Source: Cocleimonas sp. (lineage in GTDB: Bacteria > Pseudomonadota > Gammaproteobacteria > Thiotrichales > Thiotrichaceae). Taken from it: 10,122 nucleotides of DNA. The stretch covers positions 1 to 10,122 of the forward strand of contig JAGLDQ010000236.1 of assembly GCA_023145535.1 (NCBI GenBank), in the 5' to 3' direction. Shown here piece after piece: positions 1 through 7,001 of this stretch. Within the stretch, counting starts at the first letter, position 1, and each line of letters begins with the position of its first letter. The translations under genes were made by a program, and so were the position numbers. The notes under the pieces are model-generated. The model saw only the letters and a list, made by a program, of their open reading frames with translations, had not been told where the DNA came from and did not search any database.

Positions 1-60
1 CGTGAAGTTGGTTATGCACATAGTTGGATGAAGAATATCACTGATGATATTTTTGGCTAA
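1..60 (+). CDS. 3' end of an unidentified protein-coding gene
   Basis: The first 60 bases read as one open frame of 19 residues ending in TAA (REVGYAHSWMKNITDDIFG). The frame stays open from base 1, is followed 40 bp later by a strong terminator, and lies on the same strand as adk, so it is very probably the tail of a real gene. The tail is too short to identify. In several autotrophic and methylotrophic gammaproteobacteria a pyrophosphate-dependent phosphofructokinase gene precedes adk, but nothing in these residues proves that here. Confidence 0.6.
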   Translation, partial: REVGYAHSWMKNITDDIFG

Positions 61-100
61 TCAACGGTGTTAAGGATGAATTGATCCTTAAAAGCTAGTT

Positions 101-129
101 AAAAAGGCGAGGTTTTCCTCGCCTTTTTT
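101..129. terminator. Strong intrinsic terminator after the upstream gene
   Basis: A perfect 12-bp stem (AAAAAGGCGAGG / CCTCGCCTTTTT) closes a TTTT loop and runs into a T tract. An A tract on the other side makes it able to work in both directions. It lies 41 bp after the TAA at 58-60 and separates that gene from the adk promoter. Confidence 0.92.
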
Positions 130-143
130 ATTGCCTGAATATT

Positions 144-172
144 TTGTTTTATAGTAGGCGTAATGCTATAAA
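144..172 (+). promoter_or_regulatory. Probable sigma70 promoter of adk
   Basis: TTGTTT (144-149) and TATAAA (167-172) are separated by exactly 17 bp. A TGC directly before the -10 (164-166) gives an extended -10 element. It lies between the upstream terminator and adk, which predicts a leader of about 78 nt. No conserved operator or leader structure was recognised between 173 and 240. Confidence 0.6.
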
Positions 173-256
173 TAAATAGGTGGAAATTTAGGATAAAGGC
201 TTTAGAATGGCGGCACGTTAAATTCAGTGACTATAATTGAAAAAGGAAAATGATAA

Positions 257-904
257 ATGAAATTAATCTTATTAGGTGCGCCAGGCGCAGGTAAAGGAAC
301 CGTAGCTAAATCATTAACTAAAGTTGATGGTTCAGTACAAATTTCAACTGGCGATATTTTACGTGGTGCCGTAACTGCAGGGACTGATCTAGGGAAGGAA
401 GCAAAAGGCTATATGGATGCAGGAGACCTTGTTCCTGATGAGTTAATCATGAATATCATGGGCGAACGTTTGTTAGAAGATGATTGTAAAAATGGTTTCC
501 TTCTTGATGGTTTTCCTCGCACCATCCCGCAGGCGGATGCATTGAAAGAATTATTAACAAAGCTCGATATTAAGCTAGATATGGCGGTCAGCCTTGATGT
601 GCCTCGTGATGTTATTATGGAGCGTCTAACAACGCGTCGTACTTGTTCAAATGCTGATTGTCAGGCAATTTATAATGTCATCAGCATGCCTTCAAAAGAA
701 GAAGGTATCTGTGATAAATGCGGTAGTGAAACCATTCAACGTGCGGATGAAACAGAAGAAGCCATTGGTAATCGTCTAGAGACGTACAATGAAAAAACAG
801 CTCCATTAGTTGAGTACTACCTTGGCGAAGGACTGCTTTTAAATGTTAAAGCAACCTCAAGTGATGTTGTGGTAGAAGAAGTGACGAAGCAGTTAAACGC
901 TTAA
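257..904 (+). CDS. adk: Adenylate kinase (zinc-lid type)
   Basis: Cytosolic enzyme that interconverts ATP + AMP and 2 ADP. It has 215 residues, the usual length for the long-lid bacterial form. The P-loop GAPGAGKGT is at 7-15 (Lys13). AMP and phosphate contacts are present at Arg36 and at Arg88 in DGFPRT, and catalytic arginines at Arg123, Arg162 and Arg173. The lid (about 124-162) carries four cysteines, C130, C135, C152 and C155, a structural zinc site. The first pair is spaced CX4C instead of the common CX2C. The start is supported by AAGGA at 243-247, 9 bp before the ATG. The gene appears monocistronic: its own promoter lies upstream and a terminator follows 21 bp after the stop. Identity is secure. 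Confidence 0.98.
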   Translation: MKLILLGAPGAGKGTVAKSLTKVDGSVQISTGDILRGAVTAGTDLGKEAKGYMDAGDLVPDELIMNIMGERLLEDDCKNGFLLDGFPRTIPQADALKELLTKLDIKLDMAVSLDVPRDVIMERLTTRRTCSNADCQAIYNVISMPSKEEGICDKCGSETIQRADETEEAIGNRLETYNEKTAPLVEYYLGEGLLLNVKATSSDVVVEEVTKQLNA

Positions 905-925
905 TTTCTATCGCGGATCGAAAAT

Positions 926-957
926 AAAAAAGCCCAACCGATTGGTTGGGCTTTTTT
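926..957. terminator. Bidirectional terminator between adk and the copper ATPase
   Basis: The stem GCCCAACC / GGTTGGGC (932-939 / 944-951) has a GATT loop, extended by an A6 tract on the left and a T6 tract on the right. It lies between two convergent genes (adk ends at 904, the ATPase at 1001) and has U tracts in both reading directions, so it probably serves both. Confidence 0.92.
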
Positions 958-1000
958 ATTGGGCTTGTCAATAATTGGGTAAAGTGTAAAAGATCTTTTT

Positions 1001-3427
1001 TTATTGTTTTAAACGCAATGAATTTAAAACAACAATTAAGGAGCTTATAGACATTCCAATGGCCGCCATCCAAGGCGTTACCCAACCCATGGCAGCGGCT
1101 GGAATAGCAATCATATTGTAAGCAATTGCCCATGAGAGGTTTTGTATAATAATCTGTCGAGTCTTACGCATTAGCCTTAATGCGGCGGCAAGTTGTTTAT
1201 AATCTTTTCTCAAAATGATTAAATCACTATGACTTTGTGCTAAATCAGTGGCATTACTAAAGCTAATAGAAACATTTGATGCGGCGAGTGTGGGGGAGTC
1301 ATTGATTCCATCCCCTAACATTAATACACGTTGCCCTGCTTGCTGGCGTTGTTGTATCCAGTTCAGCTTATCTTGCGGTGTAAGGTTGCCATAAGCCTCA
1401 GTAATGCCTATTTGATTCGCAATAGTCTGAACACTTTGAGGGTGATCACCGCTTAAAATAACTTTATGCTTGATTTGTGTGAGTGACTGTAAAAAATCAT
1501 GAATGCCATCTCGTAATGGATCAAAAAAACAGAAAACCGCTTGTAATTCATCGGAGTGACTGAGGTATAAAACACTAAAACCTTGTTTTCGCCAGTGCTG
1601 TATTTGTTCTTGTTGATGTGGAGTTAATGTATGAGGTGTAATGAACTCCTCGCTGCCAAGTTTCCATTGTTGTTGCTTAATATAGGCGGATACCCCTTGG
1701 GAAGGGTGGGTTTGTAACTGCGTTATCTTTTTCGGAGGGAAGGTTTTTGCTACATTGATCAAGGCTTTAGCAAAGGGGTGTGCAGAGCCTTGTTCCATGC
1801 TAGCGGCAATACTAAGCGCGTCTTTTTCTGACAAATCACTCATTAATAAAGTCTGCTTTAATATTGGAATCCCTGTGGTTAATGTGCCTGTTTTATCAAA
1901 TATGATGGTATCTACTTGCGTTATTTCTTCAATGGATGACATGCGTATGACTAATAGATGTAGACGTGATAAACCAGCGGCACAGAGTGATAATGAAACA
2001 GGAGCCGCTAAGGCTAAGGCGCAAGGGCAGGTGACAATTAATACGGAAACCATGTTGCTAACGGCATGAGATGGGTCTTTCCATAGCCAGAAAAATAGGG
2101 TTGCGAAAGCGATTAGTAAAATGACAGCGACAAATTTTCCTGCAATTTGATCGGCAAGCTCAATGTAATAAGGGCGGTCATGCAAGCTTTTTTGGGTGAG
2201 TTGTTGTAATTTTGATAGCGTTGAGTTGCTACTATTAGCCTGTACTTGTAGTTCAATTACTTGATCAATATTAATTGATCCGCTAATAATGGCATCGCCT
2301 TGTTGATGTTGAACCGCTAGTGATTCCCCTGTTAGTAAAGACTCGTCAAATAAGCTTTGTGGAGAGAGTAAAATACCATCCACAGGAACCGTTTCGCCAA
2401 TAGAAACTTGAATAATATCGCCTGTTTGCAATTCAATCACAGGCACTTCTTCTTGTTTTTTATTGGTTATTCGTTGTGCGCTTTGTGGAATGATTTTTGA
2501 GGTTCTATCCAGTAAAGTCGCGGCATTAAGCCGTGCACGCAATTCAATATAACGCGCAATCAGCAGGAAAAGAACAAACATAGCGATGGACTCATAATAC
2601 ACTTCGCCCTGTTGTGTTATCGTAGAAAGTAGACTAGCAAGCCATGCAATGCTTAATCCCAGCGCAATGGGGACATCCATACCGAGGGTCTTATTTTTTA
2701 AATCACGCGCTGCATTTTGGAAAAATAAGCGTCCTGAGTAGGCAAGGATAAGCCCTGTCGCCAATAGGCTACTCCAGCGTGAAATAATAACCCAAAGAGG
2801 ATAATCGCCTTGCTGATTTGCATTGCCTAAAAAATAACTTCCAATAGCACTTTGCATCACCATCATGCCGAGAATAACCGCAAAAATAATGCGTTGTACG
2901 CTCCGTTGTTGTTGCTCCTTATTGAGTGCTTGGCGATGGCTGGCATCAAAGGGGTGTGCAATATAACCAATCGAATGAATTGCCGTGAGAATATCACTCA
3001 GCTTTATTTTATCAGGGTTCCAACGTACTTGTGCTTGCTGGCTGGTGTAGTCCATTTGCACCTCAAGCACCCCGTCAAGTTGTCGAATCGTTTGCTCATT
3101 GAGCCACAGACAAGCAGCGCAATGTATTTCTTCTAAAATTAAATGGGCTTCTTTCCAGTTATTTTTTTTATCACGACGAATAAAATCACGCTGTATGGTT
3201 TCATTGTCATACAGTTTTAATTTATCCATTAGTTCAAGAGGTTGCTGTTGTTTGTGTGGCTGACTGTCTCGATAACGATAATAATCACCCTTTCCCGAAT
3301 CAATAATAGTCTTACAAACCGCATGACAACCATGACAACAAAAACCTTGCTGTTCTCCTTTTATATTCAAAAGAGGCGGGGATTTTTGGATAATGGCTAA
3401 ACCACAATGAAAGCAGGTTTTATTCAT
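1001..3427 (-). CDS. ccoI: CcoI/FixI-type copper-translocating P1B ATPase
   Basis: Inner-membrane ATPase that exports Cu(I) to the periplasmic side for assembly of haem-copper oxidases. It has 808 residues. An N-terminal cysteine-rich metal-binding domain has C5/C8 and a CCHGC cluster at 30-34 plus C38 (the ATPase-associated domain typical of CcoI). It is followed by an HMA domain with CAAC at 103-106. Further motifs are TGES 366-369 (actuator), CPC 467-469 (transport site), DKTGTLT from D511 (phosphorylated Asp), HP 550-551 (nucleotide binding) and GDGINDSP 705-712. The C-terminal helix carries the SS and N residues usual in this class. It lies downstream of the oxidase and cytochrome genes but behind a terminator, so read-through or its own promoter is needed. 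No good Shine-Dalgarno sequence precedes the ATG. CcoI normally serves cbb3 oxidase; no cbb3 genes are visible here, so a CtpA/CopA2-like role for this B-type oxidase is equally possible. Confidence 0.93.
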   Translation of the reverse strand: MNKTCFHCGLAIIQKSPPLLNIKGEQQGFCCHGCHAVCKTIIDSGKGDYYRYRDSQPHKQQQPLELMDKLKLYDNETIQRDFIRRDKKNNWKEAHLILEEIHCAACLWLNEQTIRQLDGVLEVQMDYTSQQAQVRWNPDKIKLSDILTAIHSIGYIAHPFDASHRQALNKEQQQRSVQRIIFAVILGMMVMQSAIGSYFLGNANQQGDYPLWVIISRWSSLLATGLILAYSGRLFFQNAARDLKNKTLGMDVPIALGLSIAWLASLLSTITQQGEVYYESIAMFVLFLLIARYIELRARLNAATLLDRTSKIIPQSAQRITNKKQEEVPVIELQTGDIIQVSIGETVPVDGILLSPQSLFDESLLTGESLAVQHQQGDAIISGSINIDQVIELQVQANSSNSTLSKLQQLTQKSLHDRPYYIELADQIAGKFVAVILLIAFATLFFWLWKDPSHAVSNMVSVLIVTCPCALALAAPVSLSLCAAGLSRLHLLVIRMSSIEEITQVDTIIFDKTGTLTTGIPILKQTLLMSDLSEKDALSIAASMEQGSAHPFAKALINVAKTFPPKKITQLQTHPSQGVSAYIKQQQWKLGSEEFITPHTLTPHQQEQIQHWRKQGFSVLYLSHSDELQAVFCFFDPLRDGIHDFLQSLTQIKHKVILSGDHPQSVQTIANQIGITEAYGNLTPQDKLNWIQQRQQAGQRVLMLGDGINDSPTLAASNVSISFSNATDLAQSHSDLIILRKDYKQLAAALRLMRKTRQIIIQNLSWAIAYNMIAIPAAAMGWVTPWMAAIGMSISSLIVVLNSLRLKQ

Positions 3428-3453
3428 GAATATACTTTTAAGGAATAGGTCAT

Positions 3454-3489
3454 AAAAAAGCCCTTCTAGTTTTATAAGCTAGAGGGGCT
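3454..3489 (-). terminator. Intrinsic terminator after the cytochrome c gene
   Basis: Read on the minus strand, AGCCCCTCTAG and CTAGAAGGGCT pair with one mismatch around an AT-rich 9-nt loop and are followed by TTTTTT. It starts about 20 bp after the cytochrome stop codon (3510) and ends about 26 bp before the ATPase start (3427). It therefore divides the oxidase operon from the ATPase, at least partly. Confidence 0.88.
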
Positions 3490-3509
3490 ATCGGTGCTTC
3501 TACTAATCG

Positions 3510-4319
3510 TTAATCAGCCGTCGGCTTTGTGGGTGCCTTGGGTGCTTTGGGTTTGTCAGGGGCTTCAGGCCCGTCACTTTCCTCTTTTTCTAGCGCCTTC
3601 ATTTTAACATTGTACTCACCAATGGCGGCATAGTAGTCGGCTAACTCGTTAATTTCTTGCTCGGTTAGCTGTTTGGCAATAAAGCGCATGCGACTATAAA
3701 TATCATTTTCACGCTCACCATCTTGATACTCGGTCATCGCAAGTTTAAAGTAAGATGAACTTTGACCCGCTAATGCGGGTACATCGACAATCGAACCTTC
3801 CCCATTTTGACCATGACAGCCAGCACAAGGTGGAACAAAACGTGTACCATCCCCTTTTTCTGCTAGTTTTTTTGCCGCCGCGGTTACCTGTGATGTTTTG
3901 AATGTCGCCATTGGCAAAGGTTGTGCGGCATAATAAACGGCTATATCAGCGGCTTCTTCAGTGGTGATTTTTCTGACATTGGCAGTCATGGTGCGTTCTT
4001 TGCGTTTTTTATCCTTAAAATCAATGACTTGCTTAAGAATAGAGTAGGGGTTTTGCCCAAATAAATAGGGCGTATCTTCCTCTTCTATTGGTTCAATATC
4101 ACTCCCGTCAACCCCATGGCAACGGACACAAAAGCCATCAACAATTTTTTTGCCATTGGCCGCATCGGCATTTTTGATCAGACTCCGCATTTCGGATGTC
4201 CAAACAACATTTGAGGAAGGTGCTGCATAAACAGAGGTGGTGTAAAGAGACACGGAGGCAAATAATCCAAGTGCCAATACGGTGTGTTTTATCATCTTGA
4301 TTGGTTTGATTTGCATCAT
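3510..4319 (-). CDS. Dihaem cytochrome c, c4-like, probable electron donor of the adjacent oxidase
   Basis: Exported protein of 269 residues carrying two covalent c-type haems. A basic start and hydrophobic stretch (about 9-32, ending SVYA-A) form a signal peptide or membrane anchor. The haem sites are CVRCH at 64-68 and CAGCH at 165-169. The likely axial methionines are M111 and M211, each before a helix ending ADI/ELA-x-YYA, the duplicated fold of cytochrome c4. The last 28 residues are Lys/Pro/Ala/Glu-rich (KPKAPKAPTKP) and look disordered. I chose the ATG at 4319 because it overlaps the subunit I stop as TAATG and has GGAG 6 bp upstream. The frame stays open to 4421, but that extension lies inside the oxidase gene and would hide the signal peptide. 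Coupling to the oxidase gene suggests it feeds electrons to CuA; this is inferred. Confidence 0.93.
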   Translation of the reverse strand: MMQIKPIKMIKHTVLALGLFASVSLYTTSVYAAPSSNVVWTSEMRSLIKNADAANGKKIVDGFCVRCHGVDGSDIEPIEEEDTPYLFGQNPYSILKQVIDFKDKKRKERTMTANVRKITTEEAADIAVYYAAQPLPMATFKTSQVTAAAKKLAEKGDGTRFVPPCAGCHGQNGEGSIVDVPALAGQSSSYFKLAMTEYQDGERENDIYSRMRFIAKQLTEQEINELADYYAAIGEYNVKMKALEKEESDGPEAPDKPKAPKAPTKPTAD

Positions 4320-5941
4320 TATATACTCCATGGGAAGGTGCCTATCGTATCCATTGTAAAGAATTGAAGGATGGGGTAGCCATAACTCACAATCATGTAG
4401 ATCACGATAACGGCTGTCCAAAAACCAAAACCATTCAATAATTTAGGCAAATTTATAACAGGATGCATGGATTCTGCATATTCCATTACAGGAGGGGTAT
4501 CTGCTTTTTTATTAAAATGCGTTAAGACTAAGTTTAATATCAAGAGTAAGGCAGAGATAAATAAAATCACGCCGCCAATCAACATTAAGAACTCATAAGG
4601 AGCCCAAGGTGCGGTAACCTCTTCGCTATAGGGAGCAACACCAATACGACGTGGTTGACCGAGTAATCCTAAGATATGCCAAGGTAATGTGAGTACTAAC
4701 ATACCTATAAACCAGAGCCATAGTTGTAGCAGTGCCATTTTGGTCGAGAATAAAGGGCGACCTGTCAAACTCGGCCACATATAATAAGCGGAAGAGAAGT
4801 ACATAATGACGGCTGTGCCCGCAAAGATTAGATGGAAGTGTCCTGTAATCCATTGGGTGTTATGAACCGCAACATTGAGTGAGTAGCTAGCGTTAACCAT
4901 GCCGCCCCAACCACCAATCGTCAGCATTAATAGTGATAACCCGCCCGACAAGACCATCGGGTTGTTCCAATTTAATGCCCAGATCCAACCAAACAATCCC
5001 TTGCCACCACGTAAACGCCCTGCAACTTCCATTGAAGCAAAGACAGTGAAACCTGTAATGAGGGTGGGAATAGCGACCATAAAGGTGCCGATCATGTGGA
5101 CAAATTTCCAGCCTGCATCTTGAAAGGGATCAACGTATAAGTGATGCATGCCGATAGGCACACTAAACACGAGTAACATTAAGATGGAGATGCGTGAGAT
5201 TTCATCACTAAACAGTGTGCCACCTGCGGCTTTGGGTACAAGGGTATAAAAAGCAATATAGGCGGGAATTAACCAGAAATAAACAATCGCGTGCAATGTC
5301 CATGAGAATAAAGTTCGGGCTAGGCCAACATCTATGGTTTCGATGATGCCTAATGACCAAGGAAGCAATTGAAATAATATTTCAGAGGCAACGCCTAAGC
5401 TGGTAATAAACCACAAAATAGCATTAGCCGTCATTGCATACATGGCTAAGGGAACAGGCTCACCTATATTTTCTTTTTTCCATGCATTCATGGACATGAC
5501 CATCTGCAAACACCAAACCCAAGAGCCAACAACGAGAAGGGTTGCGCCCACATAGAAGAGTGGATTCGCTTTAAGTGGTGGGTAGAAGGTATACATTACG
5601 GAGGCTTCACCTGCAAACAGCAAAATTGCCGCAAGTGCTGTGCCGCCGAGACTGATACCAAACCCTGTCCAGCCCATGCGTTCCCCGCCCCAAATAGGGC
5701 GCTTCAAAGTGGTATGAATAATCCAATAACCAAAACCCATAATAAAGAAGGTGGTGAGGACAAAGCCCATAATCACGCCATGACTAGAAACAGAGCGATA
5801 ATACAGTTCGATAAACTCAATTTTGGGGAACATGCCACTACGTTCTGCTACTTGATAAACCCCCATTAAAGCGGCAAGTGCAAAAGTGATAAAAGCAACC
5901 CACATATTGGCTAAACTTAATTTACTCGCATGTGCGTACAT
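4319..5941 (-). CDS. cbaA: B-type (ba3-like) haem-copper oxidase subunit I
   Basis: Catalytic membrane subunit that reduces O2 to water and pumps protons. It has 540 residues and about 13-14 hydrophobic helices. Low-spin haem ligands are H54 (SSHG) and H370; the active-site haem ligand is H368 (GHFH 367-370). CuB ligands are H217, H266 and H267, and Y221 is the cross-linked tyrosine of the H217-x3-Y221 motif. The YFWL..AY context and MHHLYVDP mark it as family B (Thermus ba3 type), not A-type or cbb3. The ATG overlaps the stop of subunit II by one base (TAATG), with GGGAG just upstream, so translation is probably coupled. Its own TAA overlaps the cytochrome gene's ATG in the same way. The haem at the active site could be A-type or O-type: cyoE is nearby but no ctaA is seen. 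The symbol follows the Thermus and haloarchaeal naming and is approximate. Confidence 0.96.
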   Translation of the reverse strand: MYAHASKLSLANMWVAFITFALAALMGVYQVAERSGMFPKIEFIELYYRSVSSHGVIMGFVLTTFFIMGFGYWIIHTTLKRPIWGGERMGWTGFGISLGGTALAAILLFAGEASVMYTFYPPLKANPLFYVGATLLVVGSWVWCLQMVMSMNAWKKENIGEPVPLAMYAMTANAILWFITSLGVASEILFQLLPWSLGIIETIDVGLARTLFSWTLHAIVYFWLIPAYIAFYTLVPKAAGGTLFSDEISRISILMLLVFSVPIGMHHLYVDPFQDAGWKFVHMIGTFMVAIPTLITGFTVFASMEVAGRLRGGKGLFGWIWALNWNNPMVLSGGLSLLMLTIGGWGGMVNASYSLNVAVHNTQWITGHFHLIFAGTAVIMYFSSAYYMWPSLTGRPLFSTKMALLQLWLWFIGMLVLTLPWHILGLLGQPRRIGVAPYSEEVTAPWAPYEFLMLIGGVILFISALLLILNLVLTHFNKKADTPPVMEYAESMHPVINLPKLLNGFGFWTAVIVIYMIVSYGYPILQFFTMDTIGTFPWSI

Positions 5942-6456
5942 TATTCATCTCCCTTTTTAAGTGAAGCAATAAATTCTTCTTGAGAAACAACATTCAATTG
6001 CGACCACATATAATCATGCCCTAAGCCACAGTATTCATTACAAAACATGGGATGTTTTCCTTTAATACGAAAGGTGGTATTTACCTCAGAGATATAACCT
6101 GGAACAATCATGGTATTAAAGTTGGTATTTGCGGTATGAATGCCATGTAAAACATCGGCACTAGCAATGCGGATCTTAACAGGCGTATCGACAGGGACGG
6201 TCATATTATGAGGAAAGAAACCATAGCGTGCTGCGACCATCGTGATAGTTAATGATCCATCTTCAGCTTGCTTTATACCAAGATTATCTTCATTAAACTC
6301 ATCTGAAAGATGTAATGTCGTTGAGTCAATGATTTCTACATTACTGGGCGGATGGATATTTTTATTGAGTGCGTAAGCGGTCAAAATTCCCATCATGGCA
6401 ATGGCCATTGCAAAAGAAAGAATGACCCACTTTTTTTCTGTGGCATCTACATGCAT
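5941..6456 (-). CDS. cbaB: CuA-binding subunit II of the B-type oxidase
   Basis: Takes electrons from cytochrome c through a dinuclear CuA centre and passes them to subunit I. It has 171 residues, a short form typical of ba3 oxidases: one N-terminal transmembrane helix (about 10-30) instead of two, then a cupredoxin domain facing the periplasm. CuA ligands are H104, C139, C143, H147 and M150 (CNEYCGLGHDYM at 139-150). The ATG at 6456 has an AGGAG 9 bp upstream. Its TAA overlaps the subunit I start by one base. The gap to the small upstream subunit gene is 53 bp, so all four oxidase-linked genes are probably one transcript. Confidence 0.96.
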   Translation of the reverse strand: MHVDATEKKWVILSFAMAIAMMGILTAYALNKNIHPPSNVEIIDSTTLHLSDEFNEDNLGIKQAEDGSLTITMVAARYGFFPHNMTVPVDTPVKIRIASADVLHGIHTANTNFNTMIVPGYISEVNTTFRIKGKHPMFCNEYCGLGHDYMWSQLNVVSQEEFIASLKKGDE

Positions 6457-6509
6457 ATTCCGTTACTCCTAGTCCGTTGTTTAGGTTCTGTTGATATTGA
6501 TATTATTGT

Positions 6510-6662
6510 TTAATTCACAGGACCATGTGGTAGGAAATAACCATAAAACATATATAACCAACCCAGCACCATAAAAACAGCATAAACTAATAACAATGCC
6601 CATGTGCCTTTTGGCGCTTCTGCGAGTGCTTTTTCCTGTTCTTCTGGTGATAATTTAGTCAT
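6510..6662 (-). CDS. Small single-helix oxidase subunit (IIa-like)
   Basis: A 50-residue open frame starting MTKLSPEEQEKALAEAPKGT and ending HGPVN. A charged N-terminus is followed by one hydrophobic helix (about residues 20-44, TWALLLVYAVFMVLGWLYMF and onward). A good Shine-Dalgarno, AAAGGAG (6669-6675), sits 6 bp before the ATG. It is the first gene of the oxidase operon, in the order small subunit - II - I known from ba3 operons (cbaD-B-A in haloarchaea, and subunit IIa of Thermus ba3). The role is presumed to be filling the place of the missing second helix of subunit II and stabilising the complex. No sequence motif proves this; the assignment rests on size, topology and position. Confidence 0.85.
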   Translation of the reverse strand: MTKLSPEEQEKALAEAPKGTWALLLVYAVFMVLGWLYMFYGYFLPHGPVN

Positions 6663-6722
6663 TTATTTCTCCTTTAGATTACCCTGCTAAAAAGACATCG
6701 AAATCACGTGTAATTTGCTTTA

Positions 6723-6736
6723 TTAACCTTCGTTTT
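6723..6736. promoter_or_regulatory. Weak candidate operator TTAAC-CTTC-GTTTT upstream of the oxidase operon
   Basis: Matches the TTAAC-N4-GTTAA palindrome found before the regulator gene at 8 of 10 half-site positions, with the same 4-bp spacer. It lies 60 bp before the ATG of the small oxidase subunit. A -10 at 22-23 bp downstream on the minus strand would read GATGTC, which is poor, so activation from this site is not convincing. A chance match in AT-rich DNA is possible. Confidence 0.3.
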
Positions 6737-6748
6737 GGGGATAATAAA

Positions 6749-6794
6749 GTTATTCGTTTATTTTATTGGAGTCGCCTTAAATTAAACGAATAAC
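6749..6794. repeat. Perfect 12-bp inverted repeat with 22-bp spacer
   Basis: GTTATTCGTTTA (6749-6760) is exactly complementary to TAAACGAATAAC (6783-6794). Arm centres are 34 bp apart, a little over three helical turns. It could be a pair of binding sites for an unidentified regulator facing each other, or a hairpin in RNA. There is no T tract next to it, so it is not a normal terminator. It lies 87-132 bp upstream of the oxidase operon. Confidence 0.85.
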
Positions 6795-6880
6795 AGCACA
6801 GCGGTAAATCTACTAACAAATAACGGGGCATACGATGAATCCCGAAACGCTTATATATTCTTAAATATAGTGCTGTTATT
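6789..6880. repeat. Perfect 11-bp inverted repeat sharing an arm with the previous one
   Basis: AATAACAGCAC (6789-6799) is exactly complementary to GTGCTGTTATT (6870-6880), with a 70-bp spacer. The left arm overlaps the right arm of the 6749-6794 repeat at 6789-6794. In RNA the segment 6783-6799 could pair with only one of the two partners at a time. Confidence 0.75.
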
Positions 6881-6985
6881 TACGGACAGAGGGGAAGACG
6901 TGTTATCGTTTCTTAATAAATGACGACACAAAAAAATAGTGTAGCGATATGTTCCCCAATGATGCTTGAGTATTGTTGCACCGCT

Positions 6986-7001
6986 AGGAGTGAATACTCC
7001 T
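6986..7001. promoter_or_regulatory. Palindrome AGGAGT-GAAT-ACTCCT, possible operator
   Basis: Perfect 6-bp arms around a 4-bp spacer. It directly abuts the TTAAC-AAAT-GTTAA palindrome, sharing base 7001, 47 bp before the regulator start. The 4-bp spacer matches Crp/Fnr-type operator geometry but the half-site sequence is different, so it may bind another protein. The arm contains AGGAG but no start codon follows at a useful distance. Confidence 0.5.

Noticed and set aside
232..237. TATAAT 20 bp before the adk start as a possible -10
   Set aside because: No -35 at a useful distance, and the start site would fall on the Shine-Dalgarno. The TTGTTT-17-TGC-TATAAA promoter upstream is better.
846..1133. 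95-codon open frame on the minus strand across the adk end and terminator
   Set aside because: It overlaps adk, the terminator and the ATPase gene in other frames and has no family-like features; a shadow frame.
2263..2280. Palindrome GATCAAT-ATTA-ATTGATC resembling Fnr-type TTGAT half-sites
   Set aside because: It lies deep inside the copper ATPase coding region, in frame for an ordinary conserved segment, far from any start. Probably chance in AT-rich codons.
2852..3136. 94-codon plus-strand frame opposite the ATPase N-terminal region
   Set aside because: It is antisense to a clearly conserved gene, with biased composition and no ribosome site; a shadow frame.
4319..4421. N-terminal extension of the cytochrome frame to 4421
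   Set aside because: It would overlap the oxidase subunit I gene by about 100 bases and bury the signal peptide. The TAATG start at 4319 has a GGAG and mirrors the junction at 5941.
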